Shown here one piece after another: positions 22,551-34,684 of a DNA stretch of 64,000 nucleotides. The position numbers and the translations under genes are program-made. The DNA comes from Rhizophlyctis rosea (lineage: Eukaryota; Chytridiomycota; Chytridiomycetes; Rhizophlyctidales; Rhizophlyctidaceae), in assembly GCA_027596075.1 (NCBI GenBank), contig JADGJC010000189.1, forward strand, positions 1 to 64,000. The letters run 5' to 3'. Numbering within the stretch: the stretch's first letter is position 1; every line of letters starts with the position of its first letter. The notes under the pieces are model-generated. The model was not told where the DNA came from. It made no database searches and was given only the letters and a program-made list of their open reading frames with translations.

Positions 22551-25500
22551 TTAAGAATCCTCCTTCGGATCGCTCCTGAAGAAATTATGTAGCATGCGAC
22601 CATACTCCTGGCCGAGCACTTCTTGACACTGTTCGAGCGTCCACTCGCTGACTTCGCGGAGACTCTCGGCCTTTGCCATAACGAGCCGGTAGTTTTTGGA
22701 GTTGATGCCAGGCAGACTACGTAATACATTCTGGATAGGAGGGGTGTTAGATAGGATTAGGCAACTGTAGGGGAATAACTGAATGTAAATAATACCGAGG
22801 GTGTAATACTGTATGCACTTTCCACAGTTTCCACGTTTTCAACGCCGACGGCCATTGCTTCTTCCATTTTGGGCTCCTCTTGATTTTTCTGATGATACGC
22901 TTCTGTGAAATCTCATACTCGACGAGATGATGACGTCTAAACCATTACCTTCAAATCCTCAAAAATCTCCGCAGTAGCTTCTGGACTGGAACTCCAAATG
23001 ATTCTCAACTTTGGAAAACTCAACACCAACAACGTCAATCGACTCCCCACATCCCACCCCGAGATATCTCCCCGCACTTCTCCAGCAGTCACAAGCGAGA
23101 ATGCCTTGTCGCGATCGAACTCAATCAACAGCACGGGCATCTTGTAATGTACCGACATGGCTTCGCATTGCGTGTACAAACGGCCCGACTTCAGCGACTG
23201 GATCAGATCAGAGACTGATTTCCTTTCCACGCAAAGTGATGGCGACAAGACGTAGTCGCCCACTTCTAGCGTGCAAGGGCAAAGGTTCATCCGCCGGGCG
23301 TGGAGTAGGGAGGGGAGGGACGAGCGGAATTCGCGTACATCTACAATGACCTATTGGCCCAATGAACAAGATGCAATCATCCCGCTTTATGAGTAGATGA
23401 TTCCCACCTGATTTGCATCGGCAGCCGCAATGGTCTGACCACCCGCCACCCTGGTGTCCAGATTGCGCCAGAACAACTCATCCGGATCTTCTTGAATTCG
23501 TCCATCTTGATCCACGGGTACGGCCATAACCTTCCCCGCAATCAAGATTAGTGATTCGCTCACTCGCTCCATGATATGCAGCATTCACGCATACCGCCTT
23601 CTCCCTGATCAGCTTCTCAAATGCGCCCTTCTCCTTCCGAATCTGAGACAGATAGCGCTGTTCTTCGATGGAATTGTCGTAAACCATGAAATAGACCTTC
23701 AACCGCAGTTCCGGATGTTGCGCTTTGAAAATCTATGCGGAGCAAGCGCTATTAGCAATCATTTTGTAAAGAAACTGCATTACAAATTGACTGCAGCTCA
23801 CCTCCACTCTTCGTACGAAACCAACGTCCGGGTCGTACATCACAATCCACTGCGGTCGGAGTTCTTCCAAGGCGCGGGCATCATCATCGCCATTCGATGC
23901 CGAACCACCAGCGATGGAATTCGAGCTGCTCGCATACGGCCGAACAGTAACCAAATCGAGTGCCTTGATAACTCCATAGTAATCCGAATAACTCAAGGGA
24001 TCGAATTCTTCCTCGGAAGGCTTCCGCCAAGTTCCATTTCCATTGGTTGAATTGGTTGACTCAGTGCGTTGTTCCGTTTGATTGAGGCTTGTTGCCGAGC
24101 AGCGGTGTTAGTAGCTGGATGAATGTCTGATTGGACAGAGTACCTACAATGCCGCAACCTCAGCGGCCTCCTCCTCGAAAGAAACAGGTAGGCCAGTCTC
24201 TCCAATTCCGGCATTGCCATCACGGCTTGCTTCATTCACCGAGACACCGCCACCTCCCCGCACTCGCCGACGCTTGTTTGGGGGTGCACCGCCACGACCT
24301 TGACCTCGACCTCGACCAGCTGCAGCATTTGTTTGGTGTCCTGTGCCATGCCGTGAATAAGTTCAATTGATCTCATCATGATATTCACTAATAGGTACCG
24401 CCATCACGATTGTTGTCCTTGCGGAGCTGCCCCTTACGAAACAGGTTTTTGGTAACTTTTGAAAGTCCGCCTTTCCATCGGAAGTAATTTCGTAGGAGCC
24501 TACGTAGAAGTCTTCCGGTACCCTCGGTGGAGAAGGTGACGTCCGTTGCGCTGCCTGAATTACTTTTCGCCAAAGAAGTCGGACCGGTTGATTGCTTTTC
24601 GCTCGCCTCATCCACATCAATCACTTCAGATGCAGCTCTTGATCTCTTCCGGGAAATAGAATGATTCGGTATCGATGGCCCTTCCTGCGTCTCCGGTTTG
24701 ATGGTGTCCATCCCGGATAGGATCTCGCGCAATTGTGTGCACGTCCGGTCGCCATCTACCATGATCAGTATGGATCCTGAAGCTATCTGACCGAGTCAGT
24801 ATCTCCCGATGAGAATCCATGAACTCTACATCCTGACCTTCCCCATTGCCAGTCAAATGCTTCCTTTCAGCTTCAATCTCCCTCATTACACTTTGCAGCA
24901 CCCTCCATTTCGGTTGCTCTTCCAGCACCGGCTCAATGCCAGGAGGGACTCCATCATTGATACTTCCCGCAGCGCCAGCCTTCCGCCGGAAAACTCGCTG
25001 TCGAGCGACTTCAAACAATGTGTGCGCCGAATCAAGCAGTAGCCAAGGACTTTGGGCAGCTTCTGATCGGAAGACCGCCGTGGGATCGGTTGAGTTGGCA
25101 GTCAATATAGTTTCCAGGAAGGAGTTGAATGTTACGCAGTCATAGGCGACGAGGTAGCTAGACAGGAGATCAGTCTCGAAACCAGTCGCTGATCATCACT
25201 GAATATTGTACTTTACCCTAACAACTTGCGCAAGGTCTTCAGATCATTGACGAGCTGTTTCGACTTTTGCCCTATTCGGTGCCAGATAGGATCTAGCTGT
25301 TGCCGTAGCATGGAATCGAATGATTTGAAAAAGGCATTTTCGACAGTGAAGTCTTCTGCATCAATCTATCAGATACCGCCATTAGGGATCTAGCTTTGAC
25401 AGTGTCGCACATTGTGATGTGCATCATGACAATATGAATCATACCGTCGGATTTGATCGGCGCAGTTCTGCCAGGCATTGCTCCATGCATTCCACCAATG

Positions 25501-26508
25501 ATGCTTGGATCTCCTTCATGCTTTTTGTGAGCGGAACTCTGAGCTCCACCAAGTCAGCCCTACCGGCCTTTTCTATGGCAGCATCAACCTTCACGTGGAA
25601 TCTGGTGACGATATAACGTTACTGATTGTCTGCCTCCAAGTGAACAACAGCTTGTACCTTGGCCATAGGTATACGGATCGCAAGAACAGGAGTTTCATGG
25701 TTCTTTCAAGTTTCCAGAATCCGTTGACGAAAAACTCTGGTTCGTCGGAGAACGCTTTGATGAAACCGACCTACCACAAGAACATGAACATGCTGTTCCC
25801 CGTTGCACTCTACCAAGCCTTACGCGCTGATCACCTTATTCTGTTCACGGAAAAGGCGCAGAATGAATGCCTCCATCGATGCATCTGATACACTACAATT
25901 GGCATCAATCATGCGCCGAAGTCAGATCCTTTATAGCTCGTCACAGCAAACCTACCGATGCGCATGATTGACCATTATTCCAGTCACCAGCTGAAGTGGT
26001 ACAACCTTGTTCAACATATCTACTACCAAGATACGTGATGTTACAGCAATGATGCCGCCCAGCAGGTAAAGTTCGGCTCTGCATATATCATCTAGTTGAA
26101 CACCAATCTTGGTAGACATGTCAAGCCAAAGGGTATATCACACCTGTCATTGGCTGGTGTTTCATTGTTGATGATCTTTAACATTCCAGGGTGGACCCTA
26201 TCCCCTTCATTCGACGCCGGGTCTCGGGCGGCTGTGACGGTCATCAGATCTTCCTGCAGTTGCTCCACCTCCCTCGACGGTGTATTCACAAGGAAGACTA
26301 GGTTTCGAGGGTCGGCATGTATTTGCAAGAATGCAAGGAGGATGTGACGCAAGCCTAAGCCCTTTGACAATATGAGAAGACCATCGCCACGAGTTTGCGA
26401 CCTTGGTGCTGTTGCGGGAAGGTCCGAAGAGGAAGCGAGGGTAGTTGCCGCAGAGAGGAGGTCCGTCACCATTTCCCGGTGGGGTTCTAGCAGGACTGGG
26501 GCGCTCAT
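22551..26508 (-). CDS. RAD1: XPF/ERCC4-family DNA repair endonuclease (Rad1)
   Basis: Catalytic half of the XPF-ERCC1 (Rad1-Rad10) structure-specific nuclease that makes the 5' incision in nucleotide excision repair. Many exons; the first is 26508-26144 and the second 26078-25956. The N-terminal degenerate helicase region shows [19 protein letters not shown], then [20 protein letters not shown] and [10 protein letters not shown]. The following exon encodes [13 protein letters not shown] and [14 protein letters not shown]. The nuclease domain at 23290-22937 has [28 protein letters not shown], the metal-binding GDY...ERKx3D signature. The C-terminal helix-hairpin-helix (22735-22551) reads [13 protein letters not shown]. 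The start at 26508 precedes the conserved LLEPHREMV; a longer frame starts at 26643. Middle exon borders were not all fixed. Confidence 0.92.
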
Positions 26509-26877
26509 TGCGGCAATCGTTATGGGTATGTTTGATGACTGTACAGCATAGAGCTTCGACTGTTGAAAGATAGTGCAGAAAGGGTGGGAAAGTCGAGACA
26601 CAGAACTCTGGAGACTGCTCCGAACAGGCCCAGCCAGGGCCAAGCCTCCAAATGTGCAGCAGCATCCAGCAGGGGCATTTTCACCAAACCACCTTGCTTT
26701 TCTTCCTCCTTCAATTCGCGGGAACCAAAATCATTCATAGGCGCATATTCTTATCACCAACTTGGCAGCTGGTACTTTTGCGAGCTGTTTGCCATCTTGG
26801 GCTTCATATCTACGGGCGTAGGTATCCTCGACAGTCATAAAGTTCACTCATCCACTCTCGAGGCGTCCCTCACACCA

Positions 26878-28393
26878 ATGCAGTCTACCAACGTCACCAC
26901 CCACAACGGCGTCTTGTTCCACGACATCCTGAAAAATGTTTTCCTGTACCTCCATCTCAAAACTCTCTTCATCTGCGAACGCGTCTGTCGGACTTGGCGT
27001 GGCTTCCTCGAACAGAACCAAAATATCTGGAAGCGACAGCTCGAACTACACTTTCAAAGGGATTGCGCACCAACTTTACTACCGCAAGAGACGTGGAGGG
27101 ACTTAGCCGCCATTTGGTGGGTTTGGGAGAGAGGTTCATGGAATTAGACTTCCCTGGACAGGCTGAAGTGGAGGTCGGACGAAGCGTTCGTTGATATGTT
27201 TGAGCAAACCATAGCATCGGAAAAGGGTAGTACCGTCGATGCCGGTGATGATAAAACTCGGAGACTTACGCTGGTAGGAGGATTTCATGGCGGTGGGAAG
27301 TGGAACAGGATGCTAAGAGGAGAGTGGATGCAGTTGAATGGTCGTAAAAGTGAGTTGATGTTATTTGATGACGGCCGCGGTGCCACGTTCTTATTTTACT
27401 TTTGTAGAGCGGCGAGAGTATTTCGGCAACAGGCTTCATCCCTGGCGTACGATCCGTATACCTCGTCCTCTAATCCCTCCAGAATCCTCCAAAGCCTGCC
27501 TTGATACCAGCGCAAGCTGTCGGTCAAATTTTGTTGTTTATCAGCTTGCCTCCACAATCCATATCTTGTCCATCGACGACCATTCAACCCGCATACGCCT
27601 GCCACTGATACCATACCTCGATAATCACATCGTTGGGAATGTTTGCGTGATGGAAGCCGGGAAAATGAACCTGGGTGAGACCATTGTTTACGAGATAGTC
27701 CCGAACACCTCGAAAGATATTTGTGCCTACACCCCTCCCAAACCCCTCCAACCATTCCCTACGCCCTTCTCATTTGTGGGCATGCCATTCCAAATCGTTG
27801 GTACCACCCACACCCTCCTCAAACGTGCCCACCTCCCAGCCTCATCCTTCGCATTCAACGAAACAACACTATTCTACCAACACCGGATTTCGCAAATTGG
27901 CTTCCTAATTCGCATCCATGACGGCACTGTCCTTGCCGAATTACGCTCCTACATGAACCCCGTGAAGTGTGCCATGTCGCGAACCCATCTCGTAGTTGTG
28001 GAAGGGCGAACAACCATCATCTACAACCTGTTTACGTTGAGGGAAGTTGCGAGGTTTGATCACGGCTTGAAATCAAGCAAAAACTGGCCACTAGTACCCA
28101 TTCTCATTGAGGACGGGACTGTTCTAATGATTTGTGAAGGTGAACCTTCATACAACGTCCGTATTCGAGACTCTGGCCTCGGTGACACAGTCGCTTCCGA
28201 TGCATTTGTTGTTCATGATCCTCGGATGGGAACGAAAACATTCCTGCCCATGCCCCGACATGACAATTACATGATTTCCGTTGGAAGGGAGTGGTCGCGC
28301 GATGCTGGCGGAGGAAGCGGAGGAGGCGGAGGTAGTGGTTCATCTAACGTTTGGAGGAGAGGTGGGGATAAATGGTTTTTGACGTCATTCTGA
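26878..28393 (+). CDS. F-box protein (470 aa)
   Basis: Likely substrate receptor of an SCF ubiquitin ligase. Three exons, 26878-27116, 27162-27349 and 27408-28393, total 1413 nt. The F-box is near the N-terminus (FHDILKNVFLYLHLKTLF then ERVCRTWRGFLEQNQNIWK). The remaining 370 residues have recurring beta-strand-like segments (TIHILSIDDHSTRIRLPLI, TLVVVEGRTTIIYNLF-like pattern), suggestive of a divergent beta-propeller, but no clear WD repeat. A Gly/Ser linker precedes the C-terminus. The first donor GTGGGT was chosen over the adjacent GTTTGG because it alone restores frame. Confidence 0.8.
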
Positions 28394-28948
28394 GGTAGCA
28401 AGGATGGGATCATGGGGGGGGGTTAGTTGTTGTGAAATCCTTTGTAAAATGTATGTGTGCGCATTACGAAATCCGGTGGTTGAACATGACTTAAATATAC
28501 CATTCTGCTGGGAAGTCGCGCTCGGGTCAATGCTCCAACCCTAGCTTGATTAACTTGGCATCTCCGGATTCATCATGCAATGGTCGGAAACTGACATGAC
28601 TAATGGTAAGGATTTTCTCTTCCGCCTATCCGTGCAAACACATCGAAAATCACTCCAAATACGCCATAACACGTCCCATGGGCGCAAAACAATCCCACAC
28701 CAACATTCACTTACAAAGCACTCCATTCTCAAGAAAATTAAGAAACCGTACAACATTTCGAAATAACATTGCCCTTCTTCGTCACAGACCTCGCGGGACT
28801 CTCACTTCTCTCCCCGCCAACCCCAGCCGGCGCAATGACACGTTCACCATTCACAGATGGCACAACCCTAATATAAAAAAATGGATTTTCACGCATGATG
28901 TACAAATGAGGGTGTTGGCCCGCCGAGTGGTCGCAAGGTTGTTAACAA
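28394..28948. other. Convergent 3' region
   Basis: Between the F-box gene and the pyruvate kinase stop. No gene recognised. Confidence 0.4.
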
Positions 28949-31397
28949 TCAGGCAAATTTGGGTACTTGCATCAACTGCATCTTCGTGGTGGTGCCTGTG
29001 ACAAGGGGAACACAGGTAAGTCCAGCACGAATGCAAGAATAGATGTGACAATCGTCATACCTTCTGAGAAACCGATCACCTTTTATAATACCCGAAAGTG
29101 TTAGTGTATCATTGCGTGATGTGTGCGTCCTTGGCAAACTTACTTGACCAGAGGTAAGGACAGCGATTTGGCCAGGAGTACATAGTCCGAGTTCAACAGC
29201 GTATTCTGTTACAATTTTTAGTATATATCCTGTTTGCGTATTCGATCCACATGAAACTCACTCAAAGTGTCCGAAACTACCGTATCCTTTGTGCAAATTC
29301 TTTTAGTGATTGCAAATCCCATTTCACCATACGCCAAACAAAACCTACCGCTCCTCCTTTGTGGTGATACGACACAATCCCAAACCCGACATTCAACTGC
29401 CTCGTTGTGTTGGGCAGCATCGACACCGCAACAATCGGCATCTTCGGACGATATTTCGCAACAAGACGAGCAGTCCCCCCAGCCTCCGTAATGACAACAA
29501 TGACGGCTGCATCTACCTGTCGCGCAGCAAGCACCGCTGAAGACGCAATGGATTCGGAGACAGACAAGGGTCGTGGAACGTTGCGCATCGTTTTGACCGC
29601 ATAGTCTACGTAGTCTGTGTTCTTCTCGGCCTGGTACGCAATGCGACGCATTTGGCCGACACATTCGAGGACGTAGTCCCCTATTGCTCGATGTTGATGA
29701 ATGAGCGCAATCTGCTGCTTGGAGGACAACCTTACCAACTGCGGTTTCGGCAGAAAGCACCATTCCATCAACCCCATCCATGACAGCATTTGCCTTGGAA
29801 AATCTAATGATGAGGGTGTGTTCGAGCTTCTCAAGGCGCCCAACTCAACTCACCACATCTGCGCAAAATTCCCGCACGAGCATTGACGAGGTTAGTATCA
29901 CTGAAAGAAATAAATAGCATTTCAAGTAAGATCATCTCAAATCAATTACCGGCAGCTTCAGATCTGTCACATGCGGTTAGAAAAGTTCCTTAAACTGCTG
30001 TTTGAGATCTCTTGATGTTCATTACCTTGCAGGTCGCGGCGTATGCTTCATAGACTCCAGAATCTGATTTGCGATCAAAATCGGCTTTCCAGCAATGTTC
30101 GCCTTGCTAATCATCTTCTTCTGCGCCACGGTAACCAGCTCAACATCAACCTCAGCCCCCAAGTAACCCCGATCAATCACAATGCCATCGGTGATGTTCA
30201 ATATGCTGTCATAGTTGTCCATCCCACGCTTGTTCTCAATCTTCGCAAGCAACTTGACTTTGCTGTTGCCCAGGAGTTTCCTGTGCAAACTAATGTCTAG
30301 TCCCGACGCACAAGATCTGATGGTTGACTTTATGGTACCTGACAGTCTCAACATCCTGAATGTTACGGATGCATGAAACAGAGATGAAATCCACATCCTG
30401 TTGAATAGCAAGATTGATGTCCTCCTTGTCCTTCTCGCTGAGCGCCGGTAGATCTTCGATGACGTGCCGTGGGAAGTTGATGCCCTTGTTCTCACCAAGC
30501 AAACCTGTTTCCACTCGTCAATGGGAGAACAAGCAAAGAATGAGCAACATAACAAAACAGACCAGAATTGCCCACTTTGCACTTGATGGCATTCTCCAAC
30601 CGCTCAGTTACCGTGAACGAAAGAAGCCCGTCGTCAATGAAGACCTGATCTCCGACGTCAAGGAGCTTCTTTGTGTAGGTTGTCGCGACCTAAAAGAATG
30701 CATGTTATTTTACGCGTCGTGCTCGGGCGGATGTCCCAAATACCATACTTGCCTTTGTCTCGTCACCAACAATGCTCAGATCGTTCACAAAAAGGAAGTC
30801 CTGTCCAGACTTCAGCTTGACCGGTCCTCCATCCCTCAATCTTCCCGTGCTGATGCCCGTGTCAGTCAACACTTTCCTCAGAAGTGCTTATGTGCATAAT
30901 ACGTACCGAACTTTCGGACCATTGATGTCAACCCAAATGGCAACTTCAGCAGAGCTTTGGGTCTCCGTCAAATAAGACCTTAGATCTGCAATGACCTTCG
31001 TTGCAAATTCATTGGTGCAATGCGTCATATTCAATCGCGCAACGTTCATTCCAGCTTCGACCAACTTTCCCAGCATCGCCTTTGATGCAGAGGCTGCCAA
31101 TGATTCAACATCAGACGAGACATAACGTGTGAATAGAATCAATATTGTTCACGTACCCGGACCGCTGTTTTGATATGGTCGTACAGGAGCTGTCAGCCGG
31201 CCTGTCAACCTGAAACGATAAGGCAGCAGAACGCTTACATGGTGCACACAATTTTCGTCCGCAGGATTTCGGACGATTTGTCTATCAGAGGTGTATTGGC
31301 ATGCGTCAGTTGAACCATAAAGCTAGAAGCTTACGACGCGTGGGAACATACCGCCATCGAAGTGTGCAGGGTGCGACCTTTTGGGTGGGGTTACCAT
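28949..31397 (-). CDS. Divergent pyruvate kinase family protein
   Basis: By family it would transfer phosphate from phosphoenolpyruvate to ADP at the end of glycolysis. Visible blocks in order: MVTPPKRSHPAHFDG, KIVCTM, NVARLNMTHCTNEF, VDINGPKVRTGRLRDGGPV, VGDQVFIDDGLLSFTV, GLLGENKGINFPRHV, LPALSEKDKEDINLAIQQDV, KLLAKIENKRGMDNYDSIL, GIVIDRGYLGAEVDVEL, KPILIANQILESM, RSEAADVANAVMDGVDGM, VLSAETAVGDYVLE and a C-terminal TGTTTKMQLMQVPKFA. The fold is complete, but usual catalytic positions differ (RGYLG for RGDLG, ANQ for ATQ, DINGPK for DTKGPE). Two consecutive tiny exons, 29963-29950 (14 nt) and 29858-29854 (5 nt), rebuild the invariant SDVANAV-type block. Divergent with mL54. Could be a moonlighting or weakly active paralogue. 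Confidence 0.88.
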
Positions 31398-31749
31398 TTT
31401 CGCAGGCGTATCTGACGTGAATGAAGGATGCCGCTGGCTAAAGTCTGACAGGGGAGAGTTGACTATATGCTAAGGAAGGAGGTCCGAGTAAGTTACGTTG
31501 ATAGGACGGGGGAAGATTTCGAGAACTGGGAGAGAGAAAGTCGGCAGAGTGGGGAAAAGGCGCAAACTGGGGTCCTCCAAGCATCGTGCATGTTGACAGA
31601 TCCACATGCGGACAGCTTAGGTAAGCAACGTGGCTTCGCCGCAAGCCAACAAGCCACACATCCAGTCAGTTCAAATCCCAAAGTCACATCCAACCTCGAA
31701 TGTAAACAATCGCTACAAGAGATCTTTACCAAGTAAATTGTACAGCACG
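31398..31749. other. Divergent promoter region (pyruvate kinase / mL54)
   Basis: About 350 nt between two start codons. No additional gene seen. Confidence 0.4.
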
Positions 31750-32238
31750 ATGTCGTCACTAAGAATAGCTTCAAGGGCTCTCCGGTCGCACATAAGCAGG
31801 AGAACCCTAACGCAATCTGTGCCAGCACTAGCAGGTGGAGCAGTAACTGTCGTCGCACCCCAACTCCTGAAGGCCACTAACAGGCAGCGTTCATATTCAG
31901 ACGCGACCACAATTCCAAAACCCACCCCCTCTGAACAACCAGCAGCAAACGTCGGCCCCGCATCACCATCGTCATGCCCAGAAGGAACAGTTCTAAAAGG
32001 CATAAACATGTTCAAAGGCGGCGCAGATCCCGTAGCCAAAGCAGATAAAGACTACCCCGACTGGCTATGGACCATCCTAGAACCCAAGAAGACCGAGTTT
32101 GAGGAGCACGAGAAGTTCAGCCGGGAATACCTACGACACGTGGCCCAGCAGAAAATCAAAGACAACGCACTGGCGAAGAAGATGGGCGTTATCAAGAAGA
32201 ATCCGAGGGATAAGCGGAAGTATTCTTTCCCCGTATAG
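31750..32238 (+). CDS. Mitochondrial large-subunit ribosomal protein mL54 (Mrpl37 family)
   Basis: Component of the mitochondrial large ribosomal subunit. Single exon, 162 aa. An N-terminal Arg/Ser/Thr-rich stretch without acidic residues (MSSLRIASRALRSHISRRTL) is a matrix-targeting presequence. The conserved C-terminal domain reads CPEGTVLKGINMFKGG, then ADKDYPDWLWTILEP and a basic helix ending NPRDKRKYSFPV, which matches the Ribosomal_L37/mL54 family. An upstream in-frame extension to 31630 exists, but the ATG at 31750 starts the presequence. Confidence 0.85.
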   Translation: MSSLRIASRALRSHISRRTLTQSVPALAGGAVTVVAPQLLKATNRQRSYSDATTIPKPTPSEQPAANVGPASPSSCPEGTVLKGINMFKGGADPVAKADKDYPDWLWTILEPKKTEFEEHEKFSREYLRHVAQQKIKDNALAKKMGVIKKNPRDKRKYSFPV

Positions 32239-32339
32239 AATTATGACCCTGCCCTCCCTCACAAACCCTACACCACCACCCACACCTCGCCCGCACCTGT
32301 TTAAATCTTCTCAAAATCCATTGTAATATATATACATAT

Positions 32340-34416
32340 TTAAAGCTTGGATTTCATGAAATCCAATCGGTATCGAAGATCCTTTAGCGCTTTGGAGCTT
32401 GGATCCCATAATTTGTACATCGCTACCAATCCCTTCAGCTCCGCGTAAAACTTTGGGTCCCGCTTCAACTGATTAGAGTGGAAGAGTTCTCCCATGATGA
32501 AAGGCAGGTGATAAGGGTTCAGTCTGGTTGGGGCGTCAAAGTCTCGGACGTCCAGAACTCCCACCGCCTCTTGCGCATCGGACCCTGGCGCCAGCGTCCA
32601 AACTGGGTTTCGCCCCAATGTCCATGCTATAGCTAACCTGAATCGATAGCACGGATCAACATGCGCGTCCACAGTATGAATACATATCAACCACTCACAT
32701 GTATGTGCTTAATTCCTCATAGATAACGGAATGCCCCTGCGTCCCAAACCCATACACATTGCCAGCCAACGGCTCCGACAGATGCACAACCAAATCATGA
32801 TCCGAAAGTCCAGCATTGCGAAGCTTCAGTGCATAAACAACTAGATGACTAAGAAAATCCGGTTGATAGTCCGCCCCGTCGATATACAGCGCACGGTAGA
32901 TGTTCTGAAGATGACAATCAGTGTCGGATGCATGAGCAAACGCCAATTGTTACCCACCGGGTGATTGTAGCCATGCATAATACCCGAATACAACGGAACA
33001 ACCTGGTCATACCACGACCCAATCGCAATCATGCGTACGCCCGCTCCCAACACTTTCCGCATGGCGGCCTGGTACCGCCTTGATATCGCAGACTCCGCAT
33101 CATTGAAGTCAAACAACTCCCGGGCGGGGTCGGCTTCGACGTACTTCAATATGATGGAGGATTTGAGAGAAGGAAATGGACCTGCAGGAAGATGTCAGCA
33201 TATCCGCATTACCAGCTCCGCCGACCTTAAACATCCTACCATGCGTAATGCCAGCCATGGCCAAAAAGCCAATCTTCTGCCGTGAAACATCAACAAGCCC
33301 TTCCTCAATCAATCTCGCCAACAGAATAGTCGACACCGGCGTCCCCTGACTATGCGTGACAACAAACACCAAATCCGCCTCCCTCAGCTTCGTTACCCAA
33401 TCCAAATCCGAGTTCACCAAGTTCTGGTACAAAATCTCCACCCGCTGCTCAACTTTGCCTTCCCCTTCCAACGGGATCAGCGTGATTGCATCAGTTGGAA
33501 GCTGTACATTGTACCGCATTTGGAAGAAGTTGCGGAGGGCGGCTCCCATTTTGGCGGCGAATCTTGTTGACGTTCCTGTGGGTTCGCCCACCACTGCACG
33601 CAGATAGTAATATATTAATTGGCAGTTTTCTATTTCGAAAAGCGACATGAGCATACCCCTCTGCAGGATGCGGTTAGGGAACCAGCCGTGAACGCCAATA
33701 ACAGCAATACATTTGATATTTTGCGGACGGCTAGTCAACCGCTCTAAGACGGACGCCGGCCGTTCACGACGACGCTCGCGCTTGTTATATAGGAAGTGAT
33801 TGACATACCGCATGGCCGTATCGAGGAGCTTCTGTCGTGCCGGCTCGGTTTTGACGGTGTCGTCTGCGGGAAGAGGGGGCTCATAAATCGGGAGAACCAT
33901 ATTTCGGCGAGGGATTCGTGTTTTGGGGGGAGGGGGAGGTACTGCATCGACCTCCTCTTTAGGGGTCGAGTCCGGCGCTGGTGCCGTTATGGATCCACTG
34001 ACTTGGCCACTCCGCTTGTCCGTTTCAGCTACGTTATTGGGGGAAGGGTATGCGGTTTCTGAAGCGGTTTTGGGTTCGGAAGGGACTGGAGGGCGACCAG
34101 GAGAAGGAGGGGGTGCTGCAACAGTTTCTGACGTCAAAGGTTTCGAGGAGGGCTGTTCCGTTGCAGCATCGGCCGGGACTTCGGAAGGAGCATCCGGATT
34201 TTCCTTCTCGGTGTCTTCACTATGACCGTGATTTTCCTCCGTTTGCGAGTTGGGGGGCTGGCCGACTACGGATGAGGTCGCGCCAGGGAGTGGAACAAGT
34301 CGCTTGACTTGCTTCATCACATCGACTTTCGGGATCATCGTCCAGACTGCTCGTGCTCTATGACCCGTCAGATACAGCACGGCTTGCGCTTTGAGCCGCG
34401 ACAGCGGCGGAAGCAT
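32340..34416 (-). CDS. YML020W-like alpha/beta-hydrolase family protein
   Basis: Fungal family of putative serine hydrolases of unknown substrate. A ~165-residue N-terminal part is low-complexity, Pro/Glu/Ser-rich. The core follows: CIAVIGVHGWFPNRI, then ENCQLIYYYLRAVVGEP, then VFVVTHSQGTPVSTILLARL, where HSQG is the nucleophile-elbow-like motif but the first Gly of GxSxG is Thr. Downstream exons carry MIAIGSWYDQVVPLYSG and IYRALYIDGADYQPDFLSHL, plausible sites for the acid and histidine loop, and end in LKDLRYRLDFMKSKL. Exons are 34416-33182, about 33181-32955 region, about 32906-32697 and about 32640-32340. A longer frame opens at 34581; 34416 was preferred because the extension lacks conservation features. 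Confidence 0.75.
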
Positions 34417-34684
34417 TATTAGCTCATTAGGTTTGGTGGGAAGTGACAAGATGGTGGAAGAGACGACTTTCCAACTTGGAAGCGATCCAAAAAGCCGGTT
34501 CGCGTTTCTCGAGTGTCTCTGGAGTCTGAACGCAGTGACGCCATCAACGCCACAGGCGAGCTCCGAGCGCCACACTGCCACGTTTCAAGGACACCGACTT
34601 GCTTCTGGCATTTGTCAAACCCTTGCCTCTCCCATCACCTCGCATTCCATTCAGATCTTCTCACTGTACAACCATTTAAACGCA

